Position numbers and translations under genes: made by a program
The notes under the pieces: model-generated
Database searches by the model: none
The model's input: only the letters and a program-made list of their open reading frames with translations
Told to the model about the DNA's origin: nothing
Assembly: GCA_030247855.1 (NCBI GenBank)
Contig: JAPDRN010000232.1
Span: forward strand, 1 to 28,131
Source of the DNA: Knufia peltigerae
Taxonomy: Eukaryota; Ascomycota; Eurotiomycetes; Chaetothyriales; Trichomeriaceae
Direction: 5' to 3'
Length of the DNA: 28,131 bases
Part shown: one piece after another, positions 1 to 10,362 of the stretch
How positions within the stretch are numbered: position 1 is the stretch's first letter
Layout: the number at the start of each line of letters is the position of its first letter

Positions 1-24
1 TGTGTGTGTGTGTGTGTGTGTGTG
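1..24. repeat. (TG)n microsatellite
   Basis: A run of TG dinucleotides occupies the first 24 bases and probably continues to the left of the window. Confidence 0.95.
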
Positions 25-411
25 AGATGTGTGATTGACGCCTAAAGTAGGGTGTTTGCTCTCGCAACTATTTCGCAATTTAGATGGAAGAAATGTGTTA
101 TGATCATCGTACGTTCGGGGGGTTGTCGGTTGACCAGACCCCATCACCAAGGTAGTACGCAGTGTAGGTTGTTTGGTGTTTACTACTACCAGTGCTTTGG
201 ACTCCCAAATCTGGACGTACTCCAGACTCTTTTTAGTTCCGAGACCAAAAATAAACCCCTGACCAACAGATTTACATACTTGTAGGCAGTTTGTGTTCTA
301 ACGAGTTACTGTATTCCGTACTCATGGGTCTAGTAGGTGGTCCCCCCCCGCGGGGCCCTCGGATGCAACGAGGAGGACAAAAGTCTAGTAAAAGAATCAC
401 AAAAGACAAAT

Positions 412-446
412 GTACTCCGTACAGTAGGGGGGTATGTACGGAGTAC
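412..446. repeat. Inverted repeat of GTACTCCGTAC
   Basis: GTACTCCGTAC at 412-422 is followed by its exact reverse complement GTACGGAGTAC at 436-446, with a 13-base spacer. The single-stranded form could fold into an 11-bp hairpin. The arm is an instance of the TACGGAGTA motif that recurs in this window. Confidence 0.85.
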
Positions 447-939
447 CTACCTTGGTGCAGTAGTTTGCACTCTAAAAAAAAACCGAACATGCCCTAAATT
501 ACGTACCCTACTGTATGTACCTTGCTCTAGGTACAGTACTAGCAGGCCGGTCCCCCCGGTCCCCTCGAGGGAGGTCAAGGAACCAAGAACAAAAAAAACT
601 ATATGACCCTGGAAAAAGCAAAAAATATGCAGGTACGGACGTGAAGGGAGGAGTCGATCACGTACAGTACGGAGGGACATCCTTGAGGTTTGTTTCCCCA
701 TCAGTTACCTACTGTAGATTCTTGTGACCGCGTTTTACCCAAGTACTTCAAATGAACCGAAACCGATGAAGTTGGTTTCATGACTTTACGGACATGCAGA
801 ATCGGAAATTATACTACCGAGTAGGAATTGGGAAAGGTATGGACCGGCATTGATAGAGGGACATTATTGAACTGCCTACATACTGACTATTGATTTACCT
901 GCATATCCGTAGACAAGGATTTTCCGGCCAGGTAAAAAG

Positions 940-957
940 GTACGGAGTACGGAGTAC
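940..957. repeat. Tandem TACGGAGTAC motif
   Basis: Two overlapping copies of GTACGGAGTAC lie head to tail, sharing the junction GTAC. This is the densest instance of the motif in the window. Confidence 0.8.
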
Positions 958-1305
958 AAGTAGGGCAAATAAACCACTGGCCCTACCCATGGTCGACCTC
1001 AGCTGATTCTGCTACGGCACGCAAGAATACTCCCGTAGAACAAGTAACTCCATATTCTAAAGAAACATCGGATGTACGTCGAGAACCCCCTCCGGAGTCT
1101 TTGCGAGTAAGATGACGACCAACAAAAGAAAAAGTCATCTTTTTGACTCAAAGACATGCATATGTTCCGTACAGGGTACTCCGTACTCACAGGCATTGTC
1201 CGTACTTGAATGTAAACCAGGTTACTACAAATTGTCTCAGACAAAGACAAAAAGGTTCTTTCCAACCACTAAGATTTCCAACATGCCTGGGGGGTCGCAG
1301 AATAT

Positions 1306-1324
1306 CTGCATGCATGCATGCATT
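1306..1324. repeat. ATGCATGC tandem run, copy 1
   Basis: A short tandem of the tetramer ATGC ending in ATT, nested in unrelated flanks. A near-identical run occurs about 830 bases further on (2140-2156). Confidence 0.7.
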
Positions 1325-2139
1325 CAATGTGGATGGATGGGACCAAAAACCCTGGTAATGCCTGAATATCCCTGTGGTTCCCGCCTCCCCGCGACTACTC
1401 GTGCAGGGCACAATTCTTCATCAATAATCCACAGCCAAAACACGAAAAAGAAGAGAGAGAAAACGCGTCCTCGGTCTTTTTTTTTCTTCACAAGCACACG
1501 ATCAGACTGTGATCTTTTTTCGTTGAATCTTTGTTTGTGTGTGAAATGGACGTGTTGGTTCGACGCGTCCTGGTATACTACTGTAATGTTATCGTTCGTG
1601 TTTTGTCACATAGTATCCATCAACTGGGCCACAGTGTACAGCCAACACCACTCGTACTCGTAGTAGGCTGGAGGTCAAACGTCATTGAGGGATGACTGGG
1701 GGATATAACGTCAGAGGAACGAAGAAGGACAAGAACCCAACAAAGACAAAAAAAGACGTGACCGTCGAATTTGCGGATGACGACGGGGAGGACTCCTCTA
1801 GTGGGTAGGGTACGAGTACTCCGTATGTGGTTTGTGCTCTCTCTCTCTCACATACACACAAAACACAAACAACAACATGGCATGGCCAGTGCTCTGATAC
1901 GCGAGTCATCCAAGTGGCCTCTCGCTCGCTTCAATAGTACCCGTACCCCCAAACCCATGATCAATCAATATCGGAATCGATTTTGGACAAGTGCATAACC
2001 GAGGATGGTTTTGACATGAGGAAACAGAACTACCTGATGAACTAAAGAGCGTGACATGCCACGAAAAACCAGACGATCACAACAATAACAACAACATTGT
2101 AACTATTTGCAGAAAATTTCATAGGCACCATTTGACCGG

Positions 2140-2156
2140 TATGCATGCATGCATTG
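2140..2156. repeat. ATGCATGC tandem run, copy 2
   Basis: Second short ATGC tandem, sharing the core ATGCATGCATGCATT with the run at 1306-1324. The flanks differ, so this is not an obvious long duplication. Confidence 0.7.
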
Positions 2157-2747
2157 CACGCCTGAAATTGAATACCTGCATAGCCGAAGAATCGGATGCA
2201 AGAGACTCGATGACCATGAATAGTAGTACTGCCTAACGTCAACTACTGCAAAAGAAAACAATATATCTTGCATCCGCGAGATTCATTCAGCTGTCCCGGG
2301 TAGAGGAAAACAAACAACAGTCGAACCAACTCTTACTCGTGATGTCGAGAGGTGTTTTTTTTTGGTCCGCTTCGAGCATGCAGATACACAAAGTGATTGT
2401 ACTGCGGTACGTGTACGTGTAGTATTGTCCGTGTATCATCGAGAGAAGAACAATGACGTTTTTTTGAGACTCTGTGGCATGACCAGACCAAAGTCCACAC
2501 ACGTCCACAGCCCACAGACTTTGTGGAGGCAGGCAAGCCACGGAAGGCGGTGGTGAATCGTTGAGGGCTCATGTTTATCGATAGGATCGCGCCACCAAAA
2601 AAAAGTCAATACTGTATGTAGGTCATCCATCCGTGCATCCATCCACATCGTTGACAATAATATGGCGCAACCCGTCAAAAGTGTTTGTCCACTGGACTGT
2701 GCTGTACTCCATATCATTGTGTATCTGTGTACACCACACATGTCAAC

Positions 2748-2773
2748 AGAGACGCGTCTTTGAACGCGTCTCT
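2748..2773. repeat. Inverted repeat with two ACGCGT boxes
   Basis: AGAGACGCGT (2748-2757) and its exact reverse complement ACGCGTCTCT (2764-2773) are separated by six bases. Each arm contains ACGCGT, the MluI cell-cycle box known as the binding site of the yeast MBF complex. No gene start lies close by on either strand, so a promoter role is not shown. Confidence 0.75.
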
Positions 2774-3305
2774 TTACGGGTTGTCTGTAAACACGCAGAC
2801 TTTTTTCTCCTTCTTCCTCTCCCGTCTGGTCTTTGCTCTACCCGCCCTCTCGGGTGCTCAGACCATCGGGTATGACCGTACATATGACCCTTCCACCAAA
2901 AAAACGGGGATCGACTTGGGTTGGCAGATGACTCCACCAAACCTAAACACGTCTGTTCTTGACTTTCAACAAGTCGCGTATCTTGTGGGGTTGGGGTTTT
3001 TGTCAGTCCCATGTTGGACAGGGAAGGGTCCACGAAAAGCCGGATGTGTCTGTGTGTACAATGTGTGTACGGAGTGCTCGTCAACGAAAGTGGAGCGATC
3101 GGTTGTCAGTGGATCACGATTTTTGGTCTGGTCTTTGGTTTTCCAGTGGCTTGCATATACTTGTACGAGGACCTGTCCTAGCGACGGGGACCGACACGTC
3201 TGGCGGCCTGTCAAGCACCTCCCGAGAAGGGAGAGGGCTTCGGCTGGGCTGGGCTGACCAGGGTATGTACTGTACAGTCGACAATGGACCCTCCAAAAAA
3301 AACTC

Positions 3306-5984
3306 TCATCGACTCCATGTCGAATCGATACGCATCGTCATCGCTACCGCCAAAGGTTGACACGTCTCGGACACGGCGGTGACGTCTGTGACGCTTGTGC
3401 CAGTCTCCCCAACAGGACCGAGACTCTCGCCGCTTTTCACCCCTCCAGGAAAGGGCGACGCGTCGTCGATTAGGCCGCCCGAGAGCGTCCCGACTTGGCC
3501 TCGACCGTGCACTGACGTGCATGGTATGACCGTCAAGCTGTTGAAGAGTTCCCCTTTCGAGACTTCGGCCCACCGTGGCCGTCCCTCGACGGTCGACAAG
3601 AAGGCCGTTCCGTGGACGCATTCGAGCACTGGTGGTAATTTCGGCCGCGGCCCGACATGCACATCGTCCCCGATAGTTCGCAAAAGATGGGCGCGAACAT
3701 CATCGTCGACCTGTCGAGGACCGTGTCGGGGTTTGCCACTGCCGCCAGAGGCAGACCGGATCAAGACGGTCACCAGATGCTGCCGGACGGTCGAAGGATG
3801 TCCTCCTGAGGATTGTTTTGGAGACTCGGCATGAAGGGAGGTCCTGCTGATTGAGCCCCATTCAAAATCTTCTCGACCACAAGTCGCCGCGGCGGCGGCA
3901 GTAGAACTTGAGGTGAGCGTTTTTATCAAGTTGGCAACGCCCAGGCTCCACCATTCAACGGGTGCGTCCCTCGGTAGCGACGTGACCTCTGCCGCAATGA
4001 ATGGAGGAACAACATCGGCAGTGGTTGCTCTCTTGCCAAAAACTGTGTTGTTGGGCAAAACATGAAGATGTTGGCCAATGGCCGCATTCTCTGCTGCCGA
4101 GTTCGCCAACTGGAATCGATTGAATCGCAGGTCCCAAGCGTCTGGACCTTGGTCATCCTCGTCGTCGATATCATCGTCATCACGTGCTGAGGAATTGCTA
4201 GATCTCGTTCCTATGCGATGAGCGTGCTCCCAAATTCTCTGGGCCGTCGTGGCATTCCTGTGTGCTGCGTCTGGATCTCGTTTGAGAAAAGCGATGCCCC
4301 AAGGCCAGATGTCTACCTCCCGCTCTTGTCCAACACGCCAAAGATGTTGAAGGCTCAAGACGCTGGCGTGAGTGAAGCCGCCGTCGTCAAGAAGCATACT
4401 TTGGGGCACAAGGGGGATCTGTCCAGCTACGTGAACCATTTCGAGGAGACCTGCATCGTGCACGTTGACACTCATCTCAGAGGTTTGCTGAAGTGGGACA
4501 CAGATTGCTTGACTATAAGGGCCGATATTGGCCGGGGCCCAGTAGCTTCGACTTTGAACGTGTAAGCCACGTCTCGCATCTCTCGGCCCAAGATCCAATA
4601 TCACATTCAGACTGACTTCGACGTCTTGAGGAAGCCGACAGGAGATGGTCACTCTAGCTGGCGGATTTGGTTCTCCAGATCGAAACATTGACGAATACGT
4701 CGAGTTGACCGACGCGAATTGTGACATGTCCTTCAGCAGCAATGTCGTGGCTACGATGTTTGACGTCGTCAACTTTCCAGGGACTTTTTGTGTACTGGAG
4801 AGTGAGTCGAGCACGGATTTGAGCTTCTCGCATATTCGTCTCATCTGGTCAGCGGCAGTCCCTTTGTCTTCGGACGGTACACCCGTTGTTGTGGTAGTAA
4901 TGTTCGAAATGGTAAGATAGGCTAGAGACAGTTTCCGAGTCAATGGCAAGAGTTCGATGGAAAACCTCGCCGAATGATTGTCCGAAAGCACGGTTGTTGC
5001 CTCACTATCTCTGGTCGAAGTCATCTCTGACGCTTGAGTCCGGACTCTTTCCAGCACAGCTTCGAATTGTACATCGAGAGGACGAGGCTGTAGAGCTGTC
5101 GAGATCTCGTGCGAGGAATCTCGGTCGTTCTCCACCGTCTTTGCTTTTCCCAACCGAAGATAGCTAACACCGCCTTCTCCGTAAAAGGTCGAGCTTGTGT
5201 CCGTTGGAAGGGCTATTCTTCGTTTCCATAGAGGTCTCGGACCATCCACGGCAAGTGTCTCATACTCGCCACCTTCTCCAAGCACGGCACCACGAAGCCA
5301 AAATTCGTGTTCTGTAAAGAAAGGGCGTAAGCCGCTTACCAGCCTGGACCGAGTGTTTGCTTCTGAGACGTTGGACCAGAGCAGGTTTTCCTTGATCCCA
5401 CCACTAGCAATCTTGATTATCCTGGCGTCGCACCCAGCCGCTGACATGTCCTCGAGAAGGCCTGTCAAGGAGTCTTGACGACCAGGAGGTGGTGGAAGAG
5501 CAGGATATTGCCAAAGGTAAGCCAGTGGAATGAGCCCAAGTCTAACGGCTACAGATTCGACTCGTGTGCGTTGGTAAGTCGACAGGATGGCGCCTGAGCA
5601 TAGAGCATTGGCCTCAGGATGTTTCCTGAGTACATCATGCAATAATAATACCAAATCTTCGGTTTCGTCAAAAGATTTTTGTTCGCCGCTGGTATCGTAG
5701 TACCTCCCAGTCTGTACTGCTGAGCCAGTGATTTCTCTCCGATATAATGGGATCCCAAGGCAATCTGAGTAAAGTGGAATGATCGAGTGCCCGACAGTCT
5801 GATACATGAAACTATTCATGTCTTCTCCTTCAGCATCGTCGGTCCGGCCATTGCTCGGAAGCTTGGGATGTAGATTCGCAAGGGCGACAACTTCATGTCC
5901 GTTCTCTATACAGTGCAATATGGAGAATAAAGAGTCTTTGCCACCAGATATCAAGGCGATCACCTTGAGAGGTGACTGTGTCAT
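3306..5984 (-). CDS. DPH6: Diphthine-ammonia ligase with Rid-like tail
   Basis: This 892-residue protein is read from one exon. By family knowledge it performs the last step of diphthamide synthesis, the ATP-dependent amidation of diphthine on translation elongation factor 2 in the cytosol. The N-terminal part is an adenine-nucleotide alpha-hydrolase (PP-loop) domain: SGGKDS at residues 13-18 is the phosphate loop, and GEGGEYET at 236-243 is the conserved family motif. From about residue 340 two YjgF/Rid-like segments follow, the second marked by GPYSQA near 488-493, as in yeast Dph6. The ATG at 5984 puts the PP-loop 12 residues from the start, as in relatives. Low-complexity stretches (a DDDDIDDEDD run near 602-611 and a Gly/Thr/Val-rich tail) make it longer than the roughly 685-residue yeast protein. 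A housekeeping gene, probably a boundary of the adjoining metabolic block. Identification is firm; the last 60 residues are poorly conserved. Confidence 0.9.
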   Translation of the reverse strand: MTQSPLKVIALISGGKDSLFSILHCIENGHEVVALANLHPKLPSNGRTDDAEGEDMNSFMYQTVGHSIIPLYSDCLGIPLYRREITGSAVQTGRYYDTSGEQKSFDETEDLVLLLHDVLRKHPEANALCSGAILSTYQRTRVESVAVRLGLIPLAYLWQYPALPPPPGRQDSLTGLLEDMSAAGCDARIIKIASGGIKENLLWSNVSEANTRSRLVSGLRPFFTEHEFWLRGAVLGEGGEYETLAVDGPRPLWKRRIALPTDTSSTFYGEGGVSYLRLGKAKTVENDRDSSHEISTALQPRPLDVQFEAVLERVRTQASEMTSTRDSEATTVLSDNHSARFSIELLPLTRKLSLAYLTISNITTTTTGVPSEDKGTAADQMRRICEKLKSVLDSLSSTQKVPGKLTTSNIVATTLLLKDMSQFASVNSTYSSMFRSGEPNPPARVTISCRLPQDVEVSLNVILDLGPRDARRGLHVQSRSYWAPANIGPYSQAICVPLQQTSEMSVNVHDAGLLEMVHVAGQIPLVPQSMLLDDGGFTHASVLSLQHLWRVGQEREVDIWPWGIAFLKRDPDAAHRNATTAQRIWEHAHRIGTRSSNSSARDDDDIDDEDDQGPDAWDLRFNRFQLANSAAENAAIGQHLHVLPNNTVFGKRATTADVVPPFIAAEVTSLPRDAPVEWWSLGVANLIKTLTSSSTAAAAATCGREDFEWGSISRTSLHAESPKQSSGGHPSTVRQHLVTVLIRSASGGSGKPRHGPRQVDDDVRAHLLRTIGDDVHVGPRPKLPPVLECVHGTAFLSTVEGRPRWAEVSKGELFNSLTVIPCTSVHGRGQVGTLSGGLIDDASPFPGGVKSGESLGPVGETGTSVTDVTAVSETCQPLAVAMTMRIDSTWSR

Positions 5985-6948
5985 TGCAGATGGATGAACA
6001 GTTGTCGCTAAGTTGGTTTCTTCAGGCGAAAGTAGCTCTAGCCATTGCGAGAACGATTGGGCGCCTCAAACCTCCTCGCAGATTGCGAGATGCACATACT
6101 CCAGCTTTAGTCGCATGTTGATTATCAAAGGTGCCATTGGCTGCGTCCAGACTAGAAAACGATCCTACAAACAAATCTTCACAGTCTGTTTGGGAAAATT
6201 TGCGTATCGATGGTTTATTGATCCGCTAGACTTTTCTACGGTGAAATTCTTTGATGATCCTCCGAGAAGACGCCAAGGCATCGCTCTCCTTGATACAAAC
6301 TGGACAATCGAGAATTGTCCATTCTTCACTGGGCACCGTGTCTGATCCTTTCTCAGATGCCAATACGATGAGCCTTCTTCTTCTCAACCCAATGGTGCTT
6401 TCACGAGAAATACGGCGTCCCTTGAGTCAGCTTGATGGTGGCCTTGACAAGAAGACTGCTTGTACCGGATCCGCATTGACTCGATCGTCTACCCTTGATG
6501 TGCAACAGACATGTTGACCGTGACTTCGGACACGACCCAAAGTGCTTCCACCTATGCTGGTATCTAGTCAGGCTGTCCTTCCAGAGAGGCGCCGAGAGCT
6601 CACCTAAGCATGTGCCACGCAAACTAGACCACAAATGTACCGACACAGTCATGTTTCCCCGCAAGGTCGATACCATGACCCCTGTTTGGCCAACCCCCTC
6701 ATTCGGAAACATGCATCGGGATGTTCGTTATGCTTGATCCGTGGTTTGCAAACGATAGGCCTTGTCTCTCCTTGGGGAGGCTGTATGATCATGAGATCGG
6801 AAGCACAAGCGGCAGTTGACGAAATTTTCGCTGCTGGTTAGCAATACACGTGGTCCGCATTCGATACATAAATAGTCGTGCTTTCGATCTGGCCAGACTG
6901 CTATCACACCTTTCCGGGTAGGTAAGAGCTTGGGTGTCGCCATTCAAA
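5985..6948. promoter_or_regulatory. Divergent promoter region, DPH6 / flavoprotein
   Basis: This 964-base gap lies between two outward-facing starts and must hold both promoters. I see no convincing gene in it; open frames on both strands lack family features. A TATA-like TACATAAATA lies about 80 bases before the plus-strand ATG. Confidence 0.6.
6865..6874 (+). promoter_or_regulatory. TATA-like box of the phenol hydroxylase-like gene
   Basis: TACATAAATA sits 75-84 bases upstream of the ATG at 6949, a plausible distance for a fungal TATA element with a short leader. It is assigned by position and composition only. Confidence 0.35.
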
Positions 6949-9254
6949 ATGCCGTCAAACGAAGGGACAAAGCAGGAATCCAGTCCCCAGTATGTTGACT
7001 TGGTCATCGTCGGGGCTGGACCGGCCGGCCTCATGATGGCCATGTGGGCTGCGAAATGTGGAATCAAGACGAAAATCGTAGACAAAAGAGGCACAAAGGT
7101 ATCGTTTAATGTCATGCAAGAGGGAAGACAACCATTCTAATGCCATACTGCAGATTTTCAATGGCCAGGCCGATGGACTTCAATGTCGAACCCTGGAAAT
7201 CTTCGACTCATTTGGCTTCGGTCATCGCGCGTGGATAGAATCAAACCATATGCTTGAAATTTGTCTCTGGAACCCCGATAAGGACGGAATCATTCGAAGA
7301 AGTGACCGCATCCCGGATACGATCCCTGGTATCAGTCGTTTTCAGCAGGTCGTGCTACACCAAGGTCGGATCGAGCGTTTTTTCCTTGACACCATTGAGT
7401 CCTGTAGCGACATTCGAGTGGAACGCGGTGTGATGCCATCCAAAATGGAACTCGATGAATCACTCTTCGAGGATAACGAAGCTTATCCCATTTCGATCAG
7501 ACTGCGACATCTCAGTGAGGACGAAGCCACCCCTAAACAAACGGCGACTTCTGCAAATGGAACTGTCGTGCAAGATGGACTGTTTCGAAGTAATCTTGCC
7601 CCAGATGACACCCAAGAACTATTGAACGGCGCAAAGTTGAACGCCAAAGCCAATTCTGAAGAAATCGTCCATGCAAAATATGTGCTGGGCGCAGATGGAG
7701 CGCATTCATGGGTTCGCGAGCAATTGGGCTTCAAATTGGAAGGCGACTCGACAGACTATATTTGGGGCGTGCTCGATATTGTCCCAATCACGGATTTCCC
7801 TGACATCAGGATGCGGTGCGCGATTCACTCGGCCAGCGAAGGAAGTGTGATGGTTATACCACGCGAGAACAAGCTCGTGAGACTTTACATTCAGCTCACG
7901 AGGACCGAGAAACTAGGCGAGGGAGGATCGAGAGCAGATCGATCAAAGATCACACCAGAGACGATATTACAATCAGCTCAACGTATCATGGCGCCATACA
8001 AGATCACGTATCGGAAACTTGACTGGTGGACCGCATATCAAATTGGACAGAGGGTCGGTACACAGTTTTCGTTTGGTGAGAGAGTCTTTCTTGCTGGCGA
8101 TGCGGTGCACACACATAGGTGAGCTTGCCTTTCTCCGTCTCAATCGCCACAGGGGTGCCTAGGCTAACGTGTCAAATAGTCCTAAAGCAGGTCAAGGCAT
8201 GAATGTTAGCATGCAAGACAGTGAGTTGCTTTTGTGATCTCGTTTCTGGTCCCCCTTTTTGACAAGTGGTGGGCAGCGTTCAACCTAGGCTGGAAAATCG
8301 CCAACGTCGTCAAAGGTGTTTCAGACCGATCCATCCTTAAAACCTATCAAAGTGAGCGGCGCAAAAACGCCCAGGATCTTATTGACTTTGACCATCGCTT
8401 CTCTCGCCTCTTCTCTGGCAGACCGGCAAAGGATGTCATGGACGAAGAAGGTATTAGTATGGAAGAGTTCAAAGACGCCTTTGTAAAGGGCAATCTGTTT
8501 GCTAGCGGCATTGGTAAGATTTGAATTTTTCTTTTTCCAAGGAGGCCGCAAGTAAGCTGACGTCCTTGTCTTTTTGGTAGCCGTCGAATATGGCGCGAGT
8601 ATCCTTGTTGCCAAACCCGGATCTTCGACCAAGCAAGGTGACGGCACTGATGTTGCTGTACATTCTGGCCTTCGAGTGATCTCGACACCTTCACTCGCTC
8701 CCAAAATCGAATTGGGAAAGCGGATCCCAAGTTTCAAAGTGCTCAATCAGTCGGACGCGCGACCTTCTCACTTACAAGAACTTCTTCGATCGAATGGCCG
8801 ATGGCGTGTCGTCACTTTTGTCGGCGACATACGAGATTCGAACCAAGCCTCCAAATTGAAGGTACTAGGAGACAAACTTGCAAGTCCAGATTCGTTTCTA
8901 CACCGCTTCACGCCACCACCTCCGGCGCGCTACGACGATGTGTTTGAACTGTTGGTCGTCCACAACACTCCGCGCCGTGAAACTACAATATTCGATTTCC
9001 CCCCGGTGTGGCATCCTTACGACGAAGTCGACGGTTGGGACTACTGGAAGATCTTTGTAGATGACGAGTCGTACCACGAGGGCCATGGGGAGATTTTCAA
9101 GAATCTGGAGATTTCTTCTCAAGGCTGCAATGTCATCTTACGGCCGGATCAACACGTGTCGTACGTGGGTCCGATGGAAGGGTACGAAGAGTTGGATAAA
9201 TTCTTTTCGGCTTTTATGATACCACCAAGGGTGACCACAAAGGCTGGGACATGA
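6949..9254 (+). CDS. Phenol 2-monooxygenase-like FAD hydroxylase
   Basis: Exons 6949-7098, 7154-8118, 8180-8220, 8277-8513 and 8581-9254 join in frame to 688 residues; all introns have GT...AG ends. It is a class A flavoprotein aromatic hydroxylase that should add a hydroxyl ortho to a phenolic group, using NAD(P)H and O2. Visible motifs are VGAGPAG (21-27) for the FAD ADP part, GADGAHSW (229-236), and GDAVHTHSPKAGQGMN (365-380) for the FAD ribityl part. The C-terminal 200 residues form the thioredoxin-like dimerisation domain of phenol hydroxylases (start near residue 480; ends with RPDQHVSYVG and a Phe-rich helix). NGQADGLQ (Asp57) and LVRLYIQ (Arg293, Tyr295) match the positions I recall as active-site Asp, Arg and Tyr in the Trichosporon enzyme. 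Length fits that family (about 660 residues). There is no targeting signal, so cytosolic is likely. The natural substrate cannot be read from sequence. The same-strand hydrolase follows after 1.1 kb. Confidence 0.9.
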
Positions 9255-10362
9255 CCTCTCGAAGAAGCAATTAAATGACGATGGTGATGATAATAGTATA
9301 TATCTAGCTTGGTTAGTCGTCAGCGTAAGGCGAGTACTCACAAACATCAAGTCGCCTCAGTCCGCCGGCCGCATAATGTAAGCCTCAAGGTGCCTACGTT
9401 AGCCTCATCAAATTCAATACGGAGTTTCAATGATATAACGAAGGAAAACACACAGATTTCAAGATTTGCTGGTCATGCTGTGTGAGATGCAACTTGAATC
9501 AACTGCACCAAACCATCTCGTGGGGAGAGAGAAGAAATCAAGGATCAGACAACAGAGCCTGTTGATGTTAGCCCGTGAGCGTCGGGCCTCCCGCTGCATG
9601 AAGGCGGCGGCAAAGGGTCCAATTGGAACAAGGTACTCTTCGGGGATAGATGTTTTCTTGAAGAAAGCGAAGTCGAACACATGGTCCGCCGCACACTATC
9701 TTTGTTGTATACGGGTTAGGGTAACGAGCTTGGGCAAAATATTCGTTCTCAACAATGTGTCTGTGTCGGAGGAGAGTGTGGGATTCCGCAGGCGATATCA
9801 CATCATACGTGCATAACTGGTCGCTTGTATGAGCGCCTCAAGTAGGTGAGCACGTCGAGTGAAAGTGGCAGCGGGGAGGAGCCACCATAGACCACCACCC
9901 GGTCATCTACAACACCGATCGTAACCATAGATCTGAACCGGAAGGTTGAAGATGCCCACTCACCACTTACCTTGCATCCTGCTCCTGAACACAGACGTCA
10001 CGAGATGTACGGAGCGAAATCATCGGCCGAATAAAAACCATTTCTAATCCGGACGCATTCATCGCCGGTGTTGGTCAAACGCGACGACCCCACAGAGCAC
10101 GGGAAACCTACTCGCCCTCCGTACACCGAGGATGCCGTATTCACGGCATTTCAAGAAGAACGTTGGGGTCGGTGAGACTGTCGCAGGACTTACCCCGGCT
10201 TTCCTGAGCCACATGCGTGACTACTTGTTCCTGTCCCGGCCCGGGCAGCATTCGCGCAGCACATCCAATATCAGAGATTGACATTGTTGATACTCGCCCT
10301 CCCAACGTCCTCTAGACCGTGTCGTGGGGCCATTGTGGACGAGAGACAGAGACAAAGACAAA
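9255..10362. promoter_or_regulatory. Intergenic region upstream of the hydrolase gene
   Basis: This 1.1 kb gap separates two plus-strand genes and should contain the terminator of the first and the promoter of the second. I see no complete gene. A stretch on the minus strand around 9459-9692 has a coding-like open frame without an ATG or a recognisable family. CG-rich elements include CGGCCG near 10024, ATCCGGAC at 10047-10054 and CCCGGCCCGGGC near 10235; such CCG/CGG blocks are the type bound by Zn2Cys6 regulators, but no site can be assigned. Confidence 0.45.

Larger units (their letters stand above)
1..3305. other. Gene-free, repeat-flecked region
   Basis: I see no supportable gene in this 3.3 kb. 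The open frames are short, most lack an ATG, and their translations are low-complexity and rich in Cys, Ser and Arg. The stretch opens with a TG dinucleotide run (1-24). It contains several TACGGAGTA or TACTCCGTA motifs (around 413, 437, 941, 1177 and 1817), short inverted repeats (412-446, 2748-2773), two ATGCATGCATGCATT runs (around 1310 and 2141), and many homopurine or homopolymer tracts. It lies downstream of the 3' end of the DPH6-like gene, so it is not that gene's promoter. It could be decayed mobile-element sequence or the far edge of a neighbour's control region; no terminal repeats or transposase fragment supports a specific element. Confidence 0.6.

Noticed and set aside
1112..1663. 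183-codon plus frame in the gene-free region
   Set aside because: The translation is Cys/Ser/Lys-rich, contains homopolymer-encoded Phe runs and shows no domain or homology I recognise.
2685..3257. 190-codon plus frame with a signal-peptide-like stretch (FALPALSGAQTIGYDRTYD)
   Set aside because: It has no ATG before the hydrophobic run, the rest of the frame is low-complexity, and the expected conserved cysteines of small secreted families such as cerato-platanin do not follow. Most likely chance.
3379..5478. Several plus-strand open frames of 74-151 codons opposite the DPH6 gene
   Set aside because: They are antisense shadows of a well-supported 892-residue protein with conserved motifs.
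6401..6712. 103-codon minus-strand frame in the DPH6/flavoprotein divergent region
   Set aside because: No ATG at its head, no family features, and it lies in the expected promoter interval.
9466..9816. 116-codon plus-strand frame between the flavoprotein and hydrolase genes
   Set aside because: No recognisable domain, no clear codon pattern, and it overlaps the competing minus-strand frame.
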